A stretch of 64,000 nucleotides of DNA, from positions 1-64,000 of the forward strand of contig CAZSGE010000003.1 in the NCBI GenBank assembly GCA_964606325.1, given 5' to 3'. How positions within the stretch are numbered: the stretch's first letter is position 1; each line of letters starts with the position of its first letter. The position numbers and the translations under genes were made by a program. A model generated the notes under the pieces. The model was not told where the DNA came from, ran no database searches, and saw nothing but the letters and a program-made list of their open reading frames with translations. Of the stretch, positions 53,412 to 62,412 are shown in pieces. The stretch is from Berkiella sp964606325. GTDB lineage: Bacteria; Pseudomonadota; Gammaproteobacteria; Berkiellales; Berkiellaceae.

Positions 53412-55091
53412 TCAGTCTGTCTTCTTGCGAAGCAGGGAAGAAGATGCTTTAGGGGGTAGATGCTGACTTTTACGAGGAAATTCAAGCGCTTGATAGGCAA
53501 AGTGTAATCCAAATTCTTGATAGCTCGCACTTGCAGAATAGCTTTTTTGCAAGACCGCTGCGTAAACATGTCCATCATATTCCAGTTCGATCTCATTGCC
53601 GACTTTAAAAGGGAGCGGAGGTGAAACGAGCCGCATCGGCAATTGTTTCTCTGCTTGAGGAGGAAACACTAATGTCGGTACCAAATAAGGGGATGCAGAA
53701 TCACTTAAATGCGCTTTCACAGGCAATGATTCTTTGCTTAATAATTCTATGCCCACCAAGGTGGAATTTGTTCCTTCATTTCTAAGCCATCGAATGGTAC
53801 CAATAGACCATTCGATGTTATCTTCGATCTGTGTTTCAATCCCGATAATTTCACCGGTTTGAAGTTGCAGAGGAACTTTTTCTATCCAATTTAAGCAATA
53901 GCCTCTTTCACTGTGATTGACTATTTCACATCGATAAATCACAAATTTGCTAACGGGTAATGCTGCACTTTGTTCTGGTGAGAGGGTAATATCTGTATTT
54001 TCTGGTATTGACAAATTGATAGTGTCATGATCGTTTTGACTTGCGAACCAATGACAGCTTGAAATCCCCAAACACACCTTTATTTCACCATTTGCTTTTA
54101 GTCGCTCGTTGGTTCTTTTTCTGAGATTTTTAAAAGATTGATGAATAGATTCCAAATAGTGTAAAGGCAATGCTAATTCTGAAGCAGAAAATAGTTTAGC
54201 AACTTTTTCATGGTTGTTATTGCCATACAAAGACAGCAGCTTTGAGATACGTTCATTGATTTGTGTGAGATCCATAAAATAGCCAATCTTTGGCGACTGT
54301 TCGAATAAGCCAATGTATCTTGGGGGTTCATCTTGAAGCGGATCAACAAAGAATAAACAAGAATCTGTTTTGTCGTGGTCTTTAATCACTAACAAAGGTG
54401 CCCAGTATTCTATCGCATAAAGGAGTTGAATGATTTGTGCTTTACGCAAATGACTGGGGTTGGAAATTGAAAATAATAAGCAATGTTTATAGATATCAGC
54501 AATAGTGTTAAATCGGCATTGCCAGGTACAGTATTTTTGAAGTGATTTTTTGTCAATCCTTCTTTCTTTGGCAAAATTGTAGATTTCATGCAATTCAAGC
54601 CACATACCTTGAGGGGGCGCGCGATGTTGTTCATATGAAAAGAAAATTACTTTGGTGCAATAACTCATGGCGTTTTGTACCGAAGAAATGAAAATATGAT
54701 GGTTATAAAAGAGAGGCTTAATAGCTTCCTCTATTACTAGTTTATAGCCATTGATCATTTCGGTGTGTAATGCATTTACCAAATCAGCAATAGGTCTTTG
54801 GGTATCCGACAACACTTCTTGCTCTTCATAGAATTTTTGTAAGGCTTGAGTAATATATTTTAATGTTGGTCGTAAAATGGATAAAATTTCGAATCGTTCT
54901 TGGTAGGTAATCGGGGCTTGATGGCTATCTTGCAACGTCAGAAACAAGGCTTTAGCGCAACCAGACAAATCTGATAATTGGAGTTGGCTGCACCAATCAG
55001 TAATTGCCTGCACAGAGATATCCCTGCTATTGGACATTTTACCTGTATTGACAGGCAGTGTCAGTCCTGAATTTCCTTTGTAATAATTCAT
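53412..55091 (-). CDS. PilZ-like domain protein with helical N-terminal region
   Basis: 559 residues. The first ~330 residues are helical with no family recognised by eye. Residues ~385-460 look like a PilZ barrel: VIYRCEIVNHSERGYCLNW holds the N-x-S-x-x-G motif, followed by GEIIGIETQ and STLVGIELLS. The usual RxxxR part is not clear, so c-di-GMP binding is uncertain. A second beta-rich segment follows (NEIELEYDGHVYAAVL). Many gammaproteobacteria have a similar ~600-residue cytosolic protein of unknown role. No signal peptide. Confidence 0.55.
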   Translation of the reverse strand: MNYYKGNSGLTLPVNTGKMSNSRDISVQAITDWCSQLQLSDLSGCAKALFLTLQDSHQAPITYQERFEILSILRPTLKYITQALQKFYEEQEVLSDTQRPIADLVNALHTEMINGYKLVIEEAIKPLFYNHHIFISSVQNAMSYCTKVIFFSYEQHRAPPQGMWLELHEIYNFAKERRIDKKSLQKYCTWQCRFNTIADIYKHCLLFSISNPSHLRKAQIIQLLYAIEYWAPLLVIKDHDKTDSCLFFVDPLQDEPPRYIGLFEQSPKIGYFMDLTQINERISKLLSLYGNNNHEKVAKLFSASELALPLHYLESIHQSFKNLRKRTNERLKANGEIKVCLGISSCHWFASQNDHDTINLSIPENTDITLSPEQSAALPVSKFVIYRCEIVNHSERGYCLNWIEKVPLQLQTGEIIGIETQIEDNIEWSIGTIRWLRNEGTNSTLVGIELLSKESLPVKAHLSDSASPYLVPTLVFPPQAEKQLPMRLVSPPLPFKVGNEIELEYDGHVYAAVLQKSYSASASYQEFGLHFAYQALEFPRKSQHLPPKASSSLLRKKTD

Positions 55092-55177
55092 TTTCAGCGC
55101 TTTATTTCTGGATAGTTACATAAAAAATCGGCATTTGCGGCTATTTCTTGATGCTCTACTTGATAAAATATTCAGTT

Positions 55178-56194
55178 TTACACGATGAGATCAACTGCTG
55201 TTTTACTTAAACGATGCGGGATTTCCTGAACAAATTTTGGTACCAAGTAACCTGGCAATGATGCTCTCAAGTTCTGCTGCAGTTGCTTTGCTATTTCATT
55301 CTCAACAAAAAAGTGCTTTGACCCTTGAACAGGATCCAATAAATTGACATAGTAAGGCAAGATCCCGGCTTTAAATAAATCAAACGATAAGTTTTTTAAA
55401 CAAACTGTATCGTCATTAATGCCTTTGAGTAAAACACATTGGTTTAGAACGGTAATTTGGTGTTGCTTTAAGCGACTAACCCCGTCGGTGATTTCCTGAG
55501 TGATTTCCTGCGGGTGATTAATATGATAAACCATTACCACGTGAAAGCGAGAATCCGCCAGTGTTTTTATTAAGCTTTGTGTGATCCTTTGCGGAATGAC
55601 GACTGGCAATCGTGTATGAATACGTAAGATCTTGACGTGCGAAATAGCATCAAGTTGGGTGATAAATTGTTTAATGGTTTCGTCATTTGCCATGAGAGGA
55701 TCGCCACCGCTTAAAATGACTTCCATTACTTGCGGTTGGTTCGCAATATACCTTAGTGCTGCATCCCATTTGCGACCAATGTTATTGCTTTGATAAGGAA
55801 AATCGCGACGGAAGCAATAACGACAATGGATAGCGCAGCTTGAGGTAAAAGTGAATAAGACTTTGCTTGGATATTTATGAAGTAAGCCAGGCACAGGATT
55901 ATAGTGTGACTCTGCCAGTGGATCTCCCGAGAAGTCCTTATCCAACTGACTTTCAATTTTTAAAGATAAGACCTGCATTAAAAGAGGATCGTGTGGATCC
56001 CCTTTTTTCATACGTGCGACAAAGCTTTTTGATACTCTTAACGGAAAATGCTGGTCCCACTGCCATGGAATGTCATCGGGTGACAAGTTCAACATGGAAA
56101 GCAGGGTTTTGGGGCAAGTGATCATCTCACTTAGGGCTTGCTGCCATGTTTGTGATTGTTGTAAAAGGGTCGGTTGCGGTATGATCGCCTTCAT
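55178..56194 (-). CDS. epmB: EF-P beta-lysylation protein (lysine 2,3-aminomutase)
   Basis: 338 residues from the ATG at 56194, close to the E. coli length of 342; a TTG 36 bases upstream is in frame but unlikely. The radical-SAM cluster site is Cys120, Cys124, Cys127 in SSCAIHCRYCFRRDFPY. GGDPLMANDETI and a PLP-binding region follow. It converts alpha-lysine to (R)-beta-lysine for EpmA. It is divergent from efp by ~72 bases. Confidence 0.94.
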   Translation of the reverse strand: MKAIIPQPTLLQQSQTWQQALSEMITCPKTLLSMLNLSPDDIPWQWDQHFPLRVSKSFVARMKKGDPHDPLLMQVLSLKIESQLDKDFSGDPLAESHYNPVPGLLHKYPSKVLFTFTSSCAIHCRYCFRRDFPYQSNNIGRKWDAALRYIANQPQVMEVILSGGDPLMANDETIKQFITQLDAISHVKILRIHTRLPVVIPQRITQSLIKTLADSRFHVVMVYHINHPQEITQEITDGVSRLKQHQITVLNQCVLLKGINDDTVCLKNLSFDLFKAGILPYYVNLLDPVQGSKHFFVENEIAKQLQQNLRASLPGYLVPKFVQEIPHRLSKTAVDLIV

Positions 56195-56266
56195 TGCTTT
56201 TCTCAAGACTAGTCCAAGTTGGACAAGCAATCATACACAAAAATATAACCAAATCCATGGTGAGAT

Positions 56267-56833
56267 ATGGCAACCTATAGTACAAATGAATTTAAAAGTG
56301 GCGTCAAGATAATGTATGAGGGCGATCCTTGCACAATTCTTGAAAATGAACACGTTAAACCAGGAAAAGGTCAAGCCTTTAACCGTGTTAAGTTTCGTAA
56401 CTTAAAAACGGGGCGAGTACTTGAAAAAACCTTCAAATCGGGTGATACCGTTGAAGCAGCTGACGTGATGGATGTTGAAATGCAATATCTTTATAACGAT
56501 GGCGTGCATTGGCATTTTATGATGCAAGAAAACTATGAGCAGCATGAAGTGGGTGAGCAGGTCGTTTCAGATGCCGCTAAATGGTTAAAAGAAGAGGATG
56601 TTTGCATTGTTACCTTATGGAATGGCACACCTTTAAGTGTTTCGCCTCCCAATTTCGTGGTATTGACTGTCACTGATACTGATCCTGGTGTTAGAGGTGA
56701 TACCTCTGGTGGTGGCGGGAAACCTGCAACCTTGGAAACAGGAGCGGTTGTTCGCGTACCATTATTCGTGAATGTCGGTGAAAGCATAAAGGTAGATACT
56801 CGCACTGGTGAGTATGTTTCGCGCGTAAAATGA
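56267..56833 (+). CDS. efp: elongation factor P
   Basis: 188 residues in three beta-barrel domains. The modification site Lys34 lies in HVKPGKGQAFNR. EF-P relieves ribosomes stalled at polyproline, and beta-lysylation of Lys34 is done by EpmA with EpmB. The two modifying enzymes are encoded on either side, which supports lysylation rather than rhamnosylation. epmA starts inside its stop codon. Confidence 0.97.
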   Translation: MATYSTNEFKSGVKIMYEGDPCTILENEHVKPGKGQAFNRVKFRNLKTGRVLEKTFKSGDTVEAADVMDVEMQYLYNDGVHWHFMMQENYEQHEVGEQVVSDAAKWLKEEDVCIVTLWNGTPLSVSPPNFVVLTVTDTDPGVRGDTSGGGGKPATLETGAVVRVPLFVNVGESIKVDTRTGEYVSRVK

Positions 56834-57780
56834 GTTGGCAATCTAGCGCCACGATAGAAACGTTGCGCGAACGTGCTCACTTTTTGCAAGCTATCCGCCA
56901 GTTTTTTTCAACCCGACAGGTTTTAGAGGTAGATACGCCGTTATTGTGCCAAAGCACAGTCACGGCGCCTCACCTAAATTCATTTCAAATTGGGAACCGT
57001 TTTTTACAAACATCTCCAGAATATGCGATGAAGCGTTTGCTGGCACAGGGCGTGCCGTCTATTTATTATTTGGGAAAGGCATTTCGGCAAGAAGAGGTCG
57101 GTTCGCGCCATAATCCAGAATTTACCATGCTAGAGTGGTATCGCCTTGACTGGGATCATTGGCAATTGATTGAAGAAGTTGATGCTCTATTTCAAACACT
57201 TTTAGGCACCAAAAATGCGATCATCAGTACCTATCAAGATTTATTTTGGCAGCATTTTGAGATAAATCCTCACTTAGCTGATATTAGTACATTACAAAAT
57301 ATCGCTCTTAATAAGGAGTGGCTTGATAACACTAATTTACCTGCGATGGATAAAGATGGCTGGTTAGATCTTTTGATGAGCCATGGTATTGAGCCTAACC
57401 TTGGGTTTGATGCACCTTGTGTGGTGGTGGATTTTCCTGCATCCCAAGCGAGTTTAGCTAAAACAAGAACAATTAAACAAAGCTTATCTTATGATGTAGC
57501 TGAGCGCTTTGAATTCTATTATCAAGGTGTTGAGTTATGTAATGGGTATCATGAACTGTGTGATCCTATTTCTATACGGGCTCGTTTTATTGAAGACAAT
57601 AAAAAGCGTCAAGCATTCGGATTAACAAACATTCCTATTGATGAAGCCTTGTTAGCGGCTATGGAACAAGGTCTTCCTGAGTGCGCAGGTGTTGCCCTAG
57701 GTGTAGATAGACTATTGATGATAAAACTAGGAGAGCGCCAGATTAAAAAGGTGCTCTCCTTTGATTGGGAAAAAGCCTAA
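56830..57780 (+). CDS. epmA: EF-P lysyltransferase (GenX/PoxA)
   Basis: 316 residues, a LysRS-like class II catalytic core without the tRNA-anticodon domain. Motif 2 FRQEEVGSRHNPEFTMLEWY and motif 3 GVALGVDRLLMI are intact. It attaches beta-lysine to EF-P Lys34. Overlaps efp by ATGA. Its stop shares 4 bases with the convergent UIM-like gene (57777-57780). Confidence 0.96.
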   Translation: MSWQSSATIETLRERAHFLQAIRQFFSTRQVLEVDTPLLCQSTVTAPHLNSFQIGNRFLQTSPEYAMKRLLAQGVPSIYYLGKAFRQEEVGSRHNPEFTMLEWYRLDWDHWQLIEEVDALFQTLLGTKNAIISTYQDLFWQHFEINPHLADISTLQNIALNKEWLDNTNLPAMDKDGWLDLLMSHGIEPNLGFDAPCVVVDFPASQASLAKTRTIKQSLSYDVAERFEFYYQGVELCNGYHELCDPISIRARFIEDNKKRQAFGLTNIPIDEALLAAMEQGLPECAGVALGVDRLLMIKLGERQIKKVLSFDWEKA

Positions 57781-58604
57781 CTCTTTTTAGTAGCAGTTCG
57801 TCCTAGTTTGCTGGGTCTTTGGAGTTCCTGCTCAAACGCTTCATTGTCGTCATCGTGCATACGCTTATTCGCATCTTTATCTTGCGGCATTTGTATTAGT
57901 GGTAATGGTAAAGGAGCCGCTTGGTAAGCGAAATTCAGTGCAGGTGGCGTAGATGTACCTATAGTCGTGTGGTTGTGAGTACTCAACTTGACAGGAGAAT
58001 TAGCTGGGGTAGGAGTTGTTTCTTTTTGCTTTTTATTTTGATGATTTTGGTAAGCGAGTTTGTATGCGCTCCACAGACCAATATTAGGCTCGTTCATCAG
58101 TGTTAGACAATGACCAAAGCGCATTGCTCTGCGCTCTTGCTCATTTGCTATAGTAGCGAACATTTTTAATTGTTCAACAAAAGCGTGTCTAATACTGGAT
58201 GCTACTTTTCGAATATTATCAGCGGTTTTTGTATTGGCATTAAAGTGTCGGTTAAATTCATTGATGCCTTTTTCATGAAAATCTTCAATAACTGCATTAG
58301 GATTTTGCCTAATGTAGCATTGTTGCCAATTGGGCAACACACACAGGAACGACTCCGCAAACCCAAGCATTTTAAAAACTTGATTTAATTGATTGAGAAC
58401 TTCAGGATCCCCGGCACTCATGCTGTTAGGCGTTAATGTGGGTAGATAAACAGATTCACGCATTGCCCACACAAGCTGCTCTTCTTCAGAAGGTTGTGTC
58501 AGATTTTCCTGTTGTAGTGATGCTGTGATGGCTGCATTTAAATCACTATCTGTTTGCATATCATCGTCTTGTTGATAAGTGCTACCTGTAGGAAGTTTTA
58601 ACAT
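57777..58604 (-). CDS. protein with two ubiquitin-interacting-motif-like helices, candidate effector
   Basis: 275 residues, otherwise unknown. Two N-terminal segments fit the UIM pattern (hydrophobic-x-x-Ala-x-x-x-Ser): DLNAAITASLQQE (Leu22, Ala25, Ser29) and EEEQLVWAMRES (Leu44, Ala47, Ser51, acidic run before it). They lie 22 residues apart, as in eukaryotic tandem-UIM proteins. Residues ~65-190 look like a helical domain. The tail is Pro/Thr-rich and ends with basic QRPSKLGRTATKKS. No signal peptide. UIMs are eukaryotic modules that bind ubiquitin; their presence suggests action in a host cell (inference). No enzyme domain was recognised. Confidence 0.65.
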   Translation of the reverse strand: MLKLPTGSTYQQDDDMQTDSDLNAAITASLQQENLTQPSEEEQLVWAMRESVYLPTLTPNSMSAGDPEVLNQLNQVFKMLGFAESFLCVLPNWQQCYIRQNPNAVIEDFHEKGINEFNRHFNANTKTADNIRKVASSIRHAFVEQLKMFATIANEQERRAMRFGHCLTLMNEPNIGLWSAYKLAYQNHQNKKQKETTPTPANSPVKLSTHNHTTIGTSTPPALNFAYQAAPLPLPLIQMPQDKDANKRMHDDDNEAFEQELQRPSKLGRTATKKS

Positions 58605-58893
58605 GATAAGTTCTCTTAAACTGTAAATTATTAGTTGCTTACTTTACATAAGCTTGTTTTAGAGAGCAATCTTTTAGTGAAAAATTGAAAGGGGTTAACA
58701 AAAACCGTGTAATAGCACGCGGTCGGATTAGTGCTATTCCAGGTTCTTCTATCCTTTCGATAAATAAGCCTTATTTCGACACTTGTAAAATTTTTCCTTG
58801 GTAGTTTGTAAAATTTTATCTAAGTTTCTAGTAGGCAAGTGCTTCTTTAAGCATGACATTATCTACACTACCTTTTTATCTAGGGAGTTTGGG

Positions 58894-59235
58894 ATGAGGA
58901 AACTTTTGATTGGTGTGCTGTTACAAGGACTTTGCATGTCAAGCACATGCTTTGCAGCCAATACAAAGCCATTGCCTGATGGCGAAGCAAGGGATTTAAT
59001 GATACGAGGTAATATCAGTGCATTTCAGGGCGAGTGCCCTTGCCCATATAGCCCCGATACAAAGAGTGTCGAGCGAGAACCTTGTGGCGAGAATAGTTTC
59101 TATAATCAAAATCCTGGCAGTATAAAATGTTATGCTGGTGATATTTCGGATGAAGAGTTAAAACAATTTCGCAATCAATACCAAATTGAAGAGCCAAAAT
59201 TACCCTGGGACAAAGATAAAAAGCCAGGTTATTAA
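58894..59235 (+). CDS. secreted Cys-rich protein, first of a tandem pair
   Basis: 113 residues from the ATG at 58894, which follows AGGGAG. The signal peptide ends near CFA-ANTK. The mature part has the pattern FQGECPCPYS, then PCGENSFYNQNPG, then KCYAGDIS and FRNQYQ. The adjacent gene encodes a paralogue with the same pattern. I recall small proteins with a CPCPY...CG..S.Y...CY core in many proteobacteria, uncharacterised; this is memory, not a search. Likely periplasmic or secreted with disulfides. The 289-base gap before it holds no ORF I trust. Confidence 0.75.
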   Translation: MRKLLIGVLLQGLCMSSTCFAANTKPLPDGEARDLMIRGNISAFQGECPCPYSPDTKSVEREPCGENSFYNQNPGSIKCYAGDISDEELKQFRNQYQIEEPKLPWDKDKKPGY

Positions 59236-59257
59236 TACCCATTTAAGGGGATTTAAA

Positions 59258-59674
59258 ATGCGAAAGCAATTATTATTGTCACTTATACTGAGCACTATTT
59301 TTACAAGTGCATTTGCTTATCGCGGTATTAAACCTATGTCGGATGCGGAAATTAGAACGCTTATCTTAGAAGGTTTTCTAAAATCCTATGAAGGAGAATG
59401 TCCTTGTCCTTTTAGTAAATATAAACAAGACAACCGAGAAGTTACCTGTGGTGATCAAAGTGAGTATTTTACAACCCCAGGTAAAGTTCTATGCTATCCA
59501 CGCGATGTGGCTGATACCGAAGTGAAGTTTTATCGTCAAAAATACCAAATCATCGATCCCAAAGCGGATCCTAGAGGGCAGCTCAATTTTGGTATTGAAC
59601 AACAAAACCAAATTGAAAATCAAAATGCCAACCCTAATTATGACGGGTCAAATCCTAGCCAATCTCCGTTTTAA
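59258..59674 (+). CDS. secreted Cys-rich protein, second of a tandem pair
   Basis: 138 residues from the ATG at 59258, with AAGGGG upstream. The signal peptide ends near SAFA-YRG. It shares with the previous protein the blocks MSDAEIRTLILEG, YEGECPCPFS, TCGDQSEYF, LCYPRDV and FYRQKYQI. It differs by a Gln/Asn-rich tail of about 30 residues (FGIEQQNQIENQNANPN). It is 22 bases downstream of the first, so both are likely on one transcript after a local duplication. Confidence 0.75.
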   Translation: MRKQLLLSLILSTIFTSAFAYRGIKPMSDAEIRTLILEGFLKSYEGECPCPFSKYKQDNREVTCGDQSEYFTTPGKVLCYPRDVADTEVKFYRQKYQIIDPKADPRGQLNFGIEQQNQIENQNANPNYDGSNPSQSPF

Positions 59675-59900
59675 ATACGTCAGTAATCAACTATTTACTA
59701 CCCCTTATTTGAAATAGATAGGGCGACATCCTCTGCTTTGGGTTTAGGTTTAAATTCACGCATTTTTGAACAAAATCATTAATTAAACCACAAAATTATG
59801 GGAAATTTGTTGCAGATACGATAATATAGCGGCTTTTAATAAAGCTCCTGCCGATGGATATGGCGTTAATAGTAGAACTGCCGCCAAGTGAAGGAAATTT

Positions 59901-61211
59901 ATGTTATTCGCAAGTCAATTCAACACAAAATCTACACCTTCAGATGTTCAAACTTTTCTCGAGACCCATCTGGATAAATTCGTTAATCTTCCCGGTGTTT
60001 GCGGATCTTTTAAAACGGTCAAGCAAATTTCTGATACTTTGGCAGTGGCTTGCATTAAGCAAAACAATGCAACACAGATGTTTGCCGATGAGCGAAAACT
60101 ATTAGATTTACTGCGAGAAGTAGGATTGCCAACCATTAAATACTATGGCGATATTTTTACGTTAAATCAAGAAAAAGCAGTTCTGCTGGACTGGATATCA
60201 CATGCCACCTTACTGGATTCTAAGGATTCGGATACATCTTCATCTAAGTTATTTGCTTTAACCTTGGGCATTAATATACCGACGGGTGAGGGTTGGGTTT
60301 TCTATAAAGATGGCATCGAAAAAGAGATTCAGTTAAAACTTGAAACAGGGGATGATGCTTTTGCCCTCTTTAAGCAAGTGGTTCAAAAGTTATCGTCTGC
60401 CTTCAATGCAATAAAATTATGTTTGGATGAAAACCAATTACTCATTAATGATTTGCAGATGATGGTGACTAAAGAAGGAAAGGTGTGGATAATTGACCCA
60501 CAAGATGTTGTTAAATCAAGGTTAATTGATGTTAATCGCTATTCTTACACAAGCTTACTTGATTTATCTGAACAGGATAACCCAGATTTTATTAAAAAAC
60601 TTTATGATAGCAAAAATTTGTTATCAAATTGTGTCAATTGGTGTGAAAAAGTGGCTTTGATGAGAACACCGCAAGAGCTCATCGATTTCATAACTAAAGG
60701 CATAGAGCCACTATCTTCTCCAAGAGCAGGAAATCTATTAGCACATGTAAAGCAAAAGTTATCCCCAAGGGGTGTAAATGAGAAAGAAATTTCCCCAAGA
60801 GGGCAGGCCAGATCTCGACGTAAAGCAATTCAGGTTCAAACAGCTCCTCAGGCACAATCATCTCTTTTGACTACTGAGTCGCCGGAATTCAATAGTGTGC
60901 TAAAACAGATCCAAACTTTAGTAGATAAAGACTTGCTAGATATCATTTCGGTAGATACGACCCCTAGAACAACGCCAAAATCATCACCTACTAAATCTCC
61001 CCGCACTAAAGAAAATACAGAAAACTTACCACGCAGTGGAATAGATGATGGTAGCCCTTCTAAATTGCTAGCATTTCAGTTCAATAGCGTTTCATTCGGT
61101 TCTTCGGGTAAGGCAAAAAGAAAGTTGATTAGCTCGGCGGATGATGAAACCTTGCCAGCGGAGCAAGCAATAACTCAGACATCATCTAAGAGTGTGGATC
61201 TTAATGTTTGA
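59901..61211 (+). CDS. kinase-like protein A, paralogue of the convergent gene
   Basis: 436 residues. AAGGAA precedes the ATG. Residues ~45-205 resemble a degraded protein-kinase/aminoglycoside-kinase fold: AVACIKQ (Lys53), DERKLLDLL, LLINDLQMMV (Asp184, Gln186 in place of the usual Lys/Asn), and VWIIDPQDVV (Asp199 as the DFG-like Asp). The C-terminal ~150 residues are Ser/Pro/Thr-rich with repeated SPRG-type units (LSPRGV; ISPRGQ) and TPK/SPTKSP runs, plus basic KAKRK. The neighbouring minus-strand protein has the same catalytic block. Likely a phosphotransferase or pseudokinase effector; unproven. Confidence 0.6.
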   Translation: MLFASQFNTKSTPSDVQTFLETHLDKFVNLPGVCGSFKTVKQISDTLAVACIKQNNATQMFADERKLLDLLREVGLPTIKYYGDIFTLNQEKAVLLDWISHATLLDSKDSDTSSSKLFALTLGINIPTGEGWVFYKDGIEKEIQLKLETGDDAFALFKQVVQKLSSAFNAIKLCLDENQLLINDLQMMVTKEGKVWIIDPQDVVKSRLIDVNRYSYTSLLDLSEQDNPDFIKKLYDSKNLLSNCVNWCEKVALMRTPQELIDFITKGIEPLSSPRAGNLLAHVKQKLSPRGVNEKEISPRGQARSRRKAIQVQTAPQAQSSLLTTESPEFNSVLKQIQTLVDKDLLDIISVDTTPRTTPKSSPTKSPRTKENTENLPRSGIDDGSPSKLLAFQFNSVSFGSSGKAKRKLISSADDETLPAEQAITQTSSKSVDLNV

Positions 61212-62208
61212 GAGACTTTGCAGAAAAAAGCACTTTGCCAGTATCTCGTGGTTTTACATCACCTGATTTGATGCGGTTAATTCTAGATTTATTAGCCGGA
61301 TCACCTTGGCTGAAAATCAGAGGCACAGGACGAATGGTGACGAAGGGAAGCAACGATGTGGGGCTTTTTGCTTCTTGAATACGTTTGCAAAATAACCGCG
61401 CGTGCTCTAGCCAACTTTTTGTTTGTGAAAGAAAAGTAGACAAATCTTTATCTTCCTTGACGATAGATTTATCATCCAGGACGCATTGAAGCGTTTTTTG
61501 ATCAACGATATCAAGCGGATCGATGATCACTATTTGCCCATTTTGAGTGATAATCATTTGCAAATCGACAATCATTTCATTTCTTGCGGTAAATTGAGCA
61601 ATCAAGTTTTGGAATGCTAACCCAAGCACAGTAGCGTTTTCTTGGAGACGCGCTAAGCATTCAGGGATGTTGAGCTTTTCTTTAATACTCGTTTCCAGTG
61701 AGAGCAGATTTTGAGCAAGCCAGTTTTCCTGTTGCGGCACTTTTATCCCAAGCAGCGCTGCAAAAATTAATAATTTTAAGGGGGGTAAGGTTTTTGCTTC
61801 TATAAAAACACCATCGATATAGTCCATCACCATACCGAATCGAGCATGGGTATTTTTGTCTTCAACAAGGAAGGGAGTGTCATGGACGGATACAACAGGA
61901 TAACCATTCTCGTTTAGATAACGAAGACAAGCATTTTCTTTAAATATAAGCGCTTTATGTGCTGCTTGATTGCCGTGGGTATAAACTAGCGCTAATTTTT
62001 TATAGTCAGGGGCTAAAAGTGCTAGCGGTAACATTTTTTTACAGCTACCAACCTCGCCGGGATGCTGATCAAGTGTCGCAAAATGCGAAAAAACCTGTTT
62101 TTGGCAGCGCTTTTCATCTAGCGTGTTTAACAATCCACCGGTACTCATTTCAATTTCGCCTTTTGCAAACAGGTTGCATACAATATCAATGTTTTTATGA
62201 CATGCCAA
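61201..62208 (-). CDS. kinase-like protein B, paralogue of the convergent gene
   Basis: 335 residues from the ATG at 62208; the ATG at 62148, with AAGGCG 10 bases before it, may be the real start. It shares with protein A the blocks ...VYTHGNQAAHKALIFKEN / LRYLNENGYPVVSVHD, LLGIKVPQQENWLAQ, VDLQMIIT (Asp215, Gln217) and QIVIIDPLDIV (Asp230). It lacks A's long Ser/Pro tail. The two genes overlap by 11 bases at their 3' ends, so they arose by inverted duplication or were brought together later. Function unknown beyond the kinase-like fold. Confidence 0.58.
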   Translation of the reverse strand: MACHKNIDIVCNLFAKGEIEMSTGGLLNTLDEKRCQKQVFSHFATLDQHPGEVGSCKKMLPLALLAPDYKKLALVYTHGNQAAHKALIFKENACLRYLNENGYPVVSVHDTPFLVEDKNTHARFGMVMDYIDGVFIEAKTLPPLKLLIFAALLGIKVPQQENWLAQNLLSLETSIKEKLNIPECLARLQENATVLGLAFQNLIAQFTARNEMIVDLQMIITQNGQIVIIDPLDIVDQKTLQCVLDDKSIVKEDKDLSTFLSQTKSWLEHARLFCKRIQEAKSPTSLLPFVTIRPVPLIFSQGDPANKSRINRIKSGDVKPRDTGKVLFSAKSLKH

Positions 62209-62412
62209 TGGTGAATGTCTGAAAGTTGATGGTTTGGCGTCATCAGATATTTTGCAAAAAATGAGAAATAAGCCACAAAAAAGCTTATAAAATGTATCTA
62301 CACTGTTTTATCATTTGTTTAACATTAAACACTAAAATGCTATTTGAAAGGGTTGACAGCTAACCTCATTATTAGTAAGGTGACTCAATACGTATTTATT
62401 GGAGGTCACATC

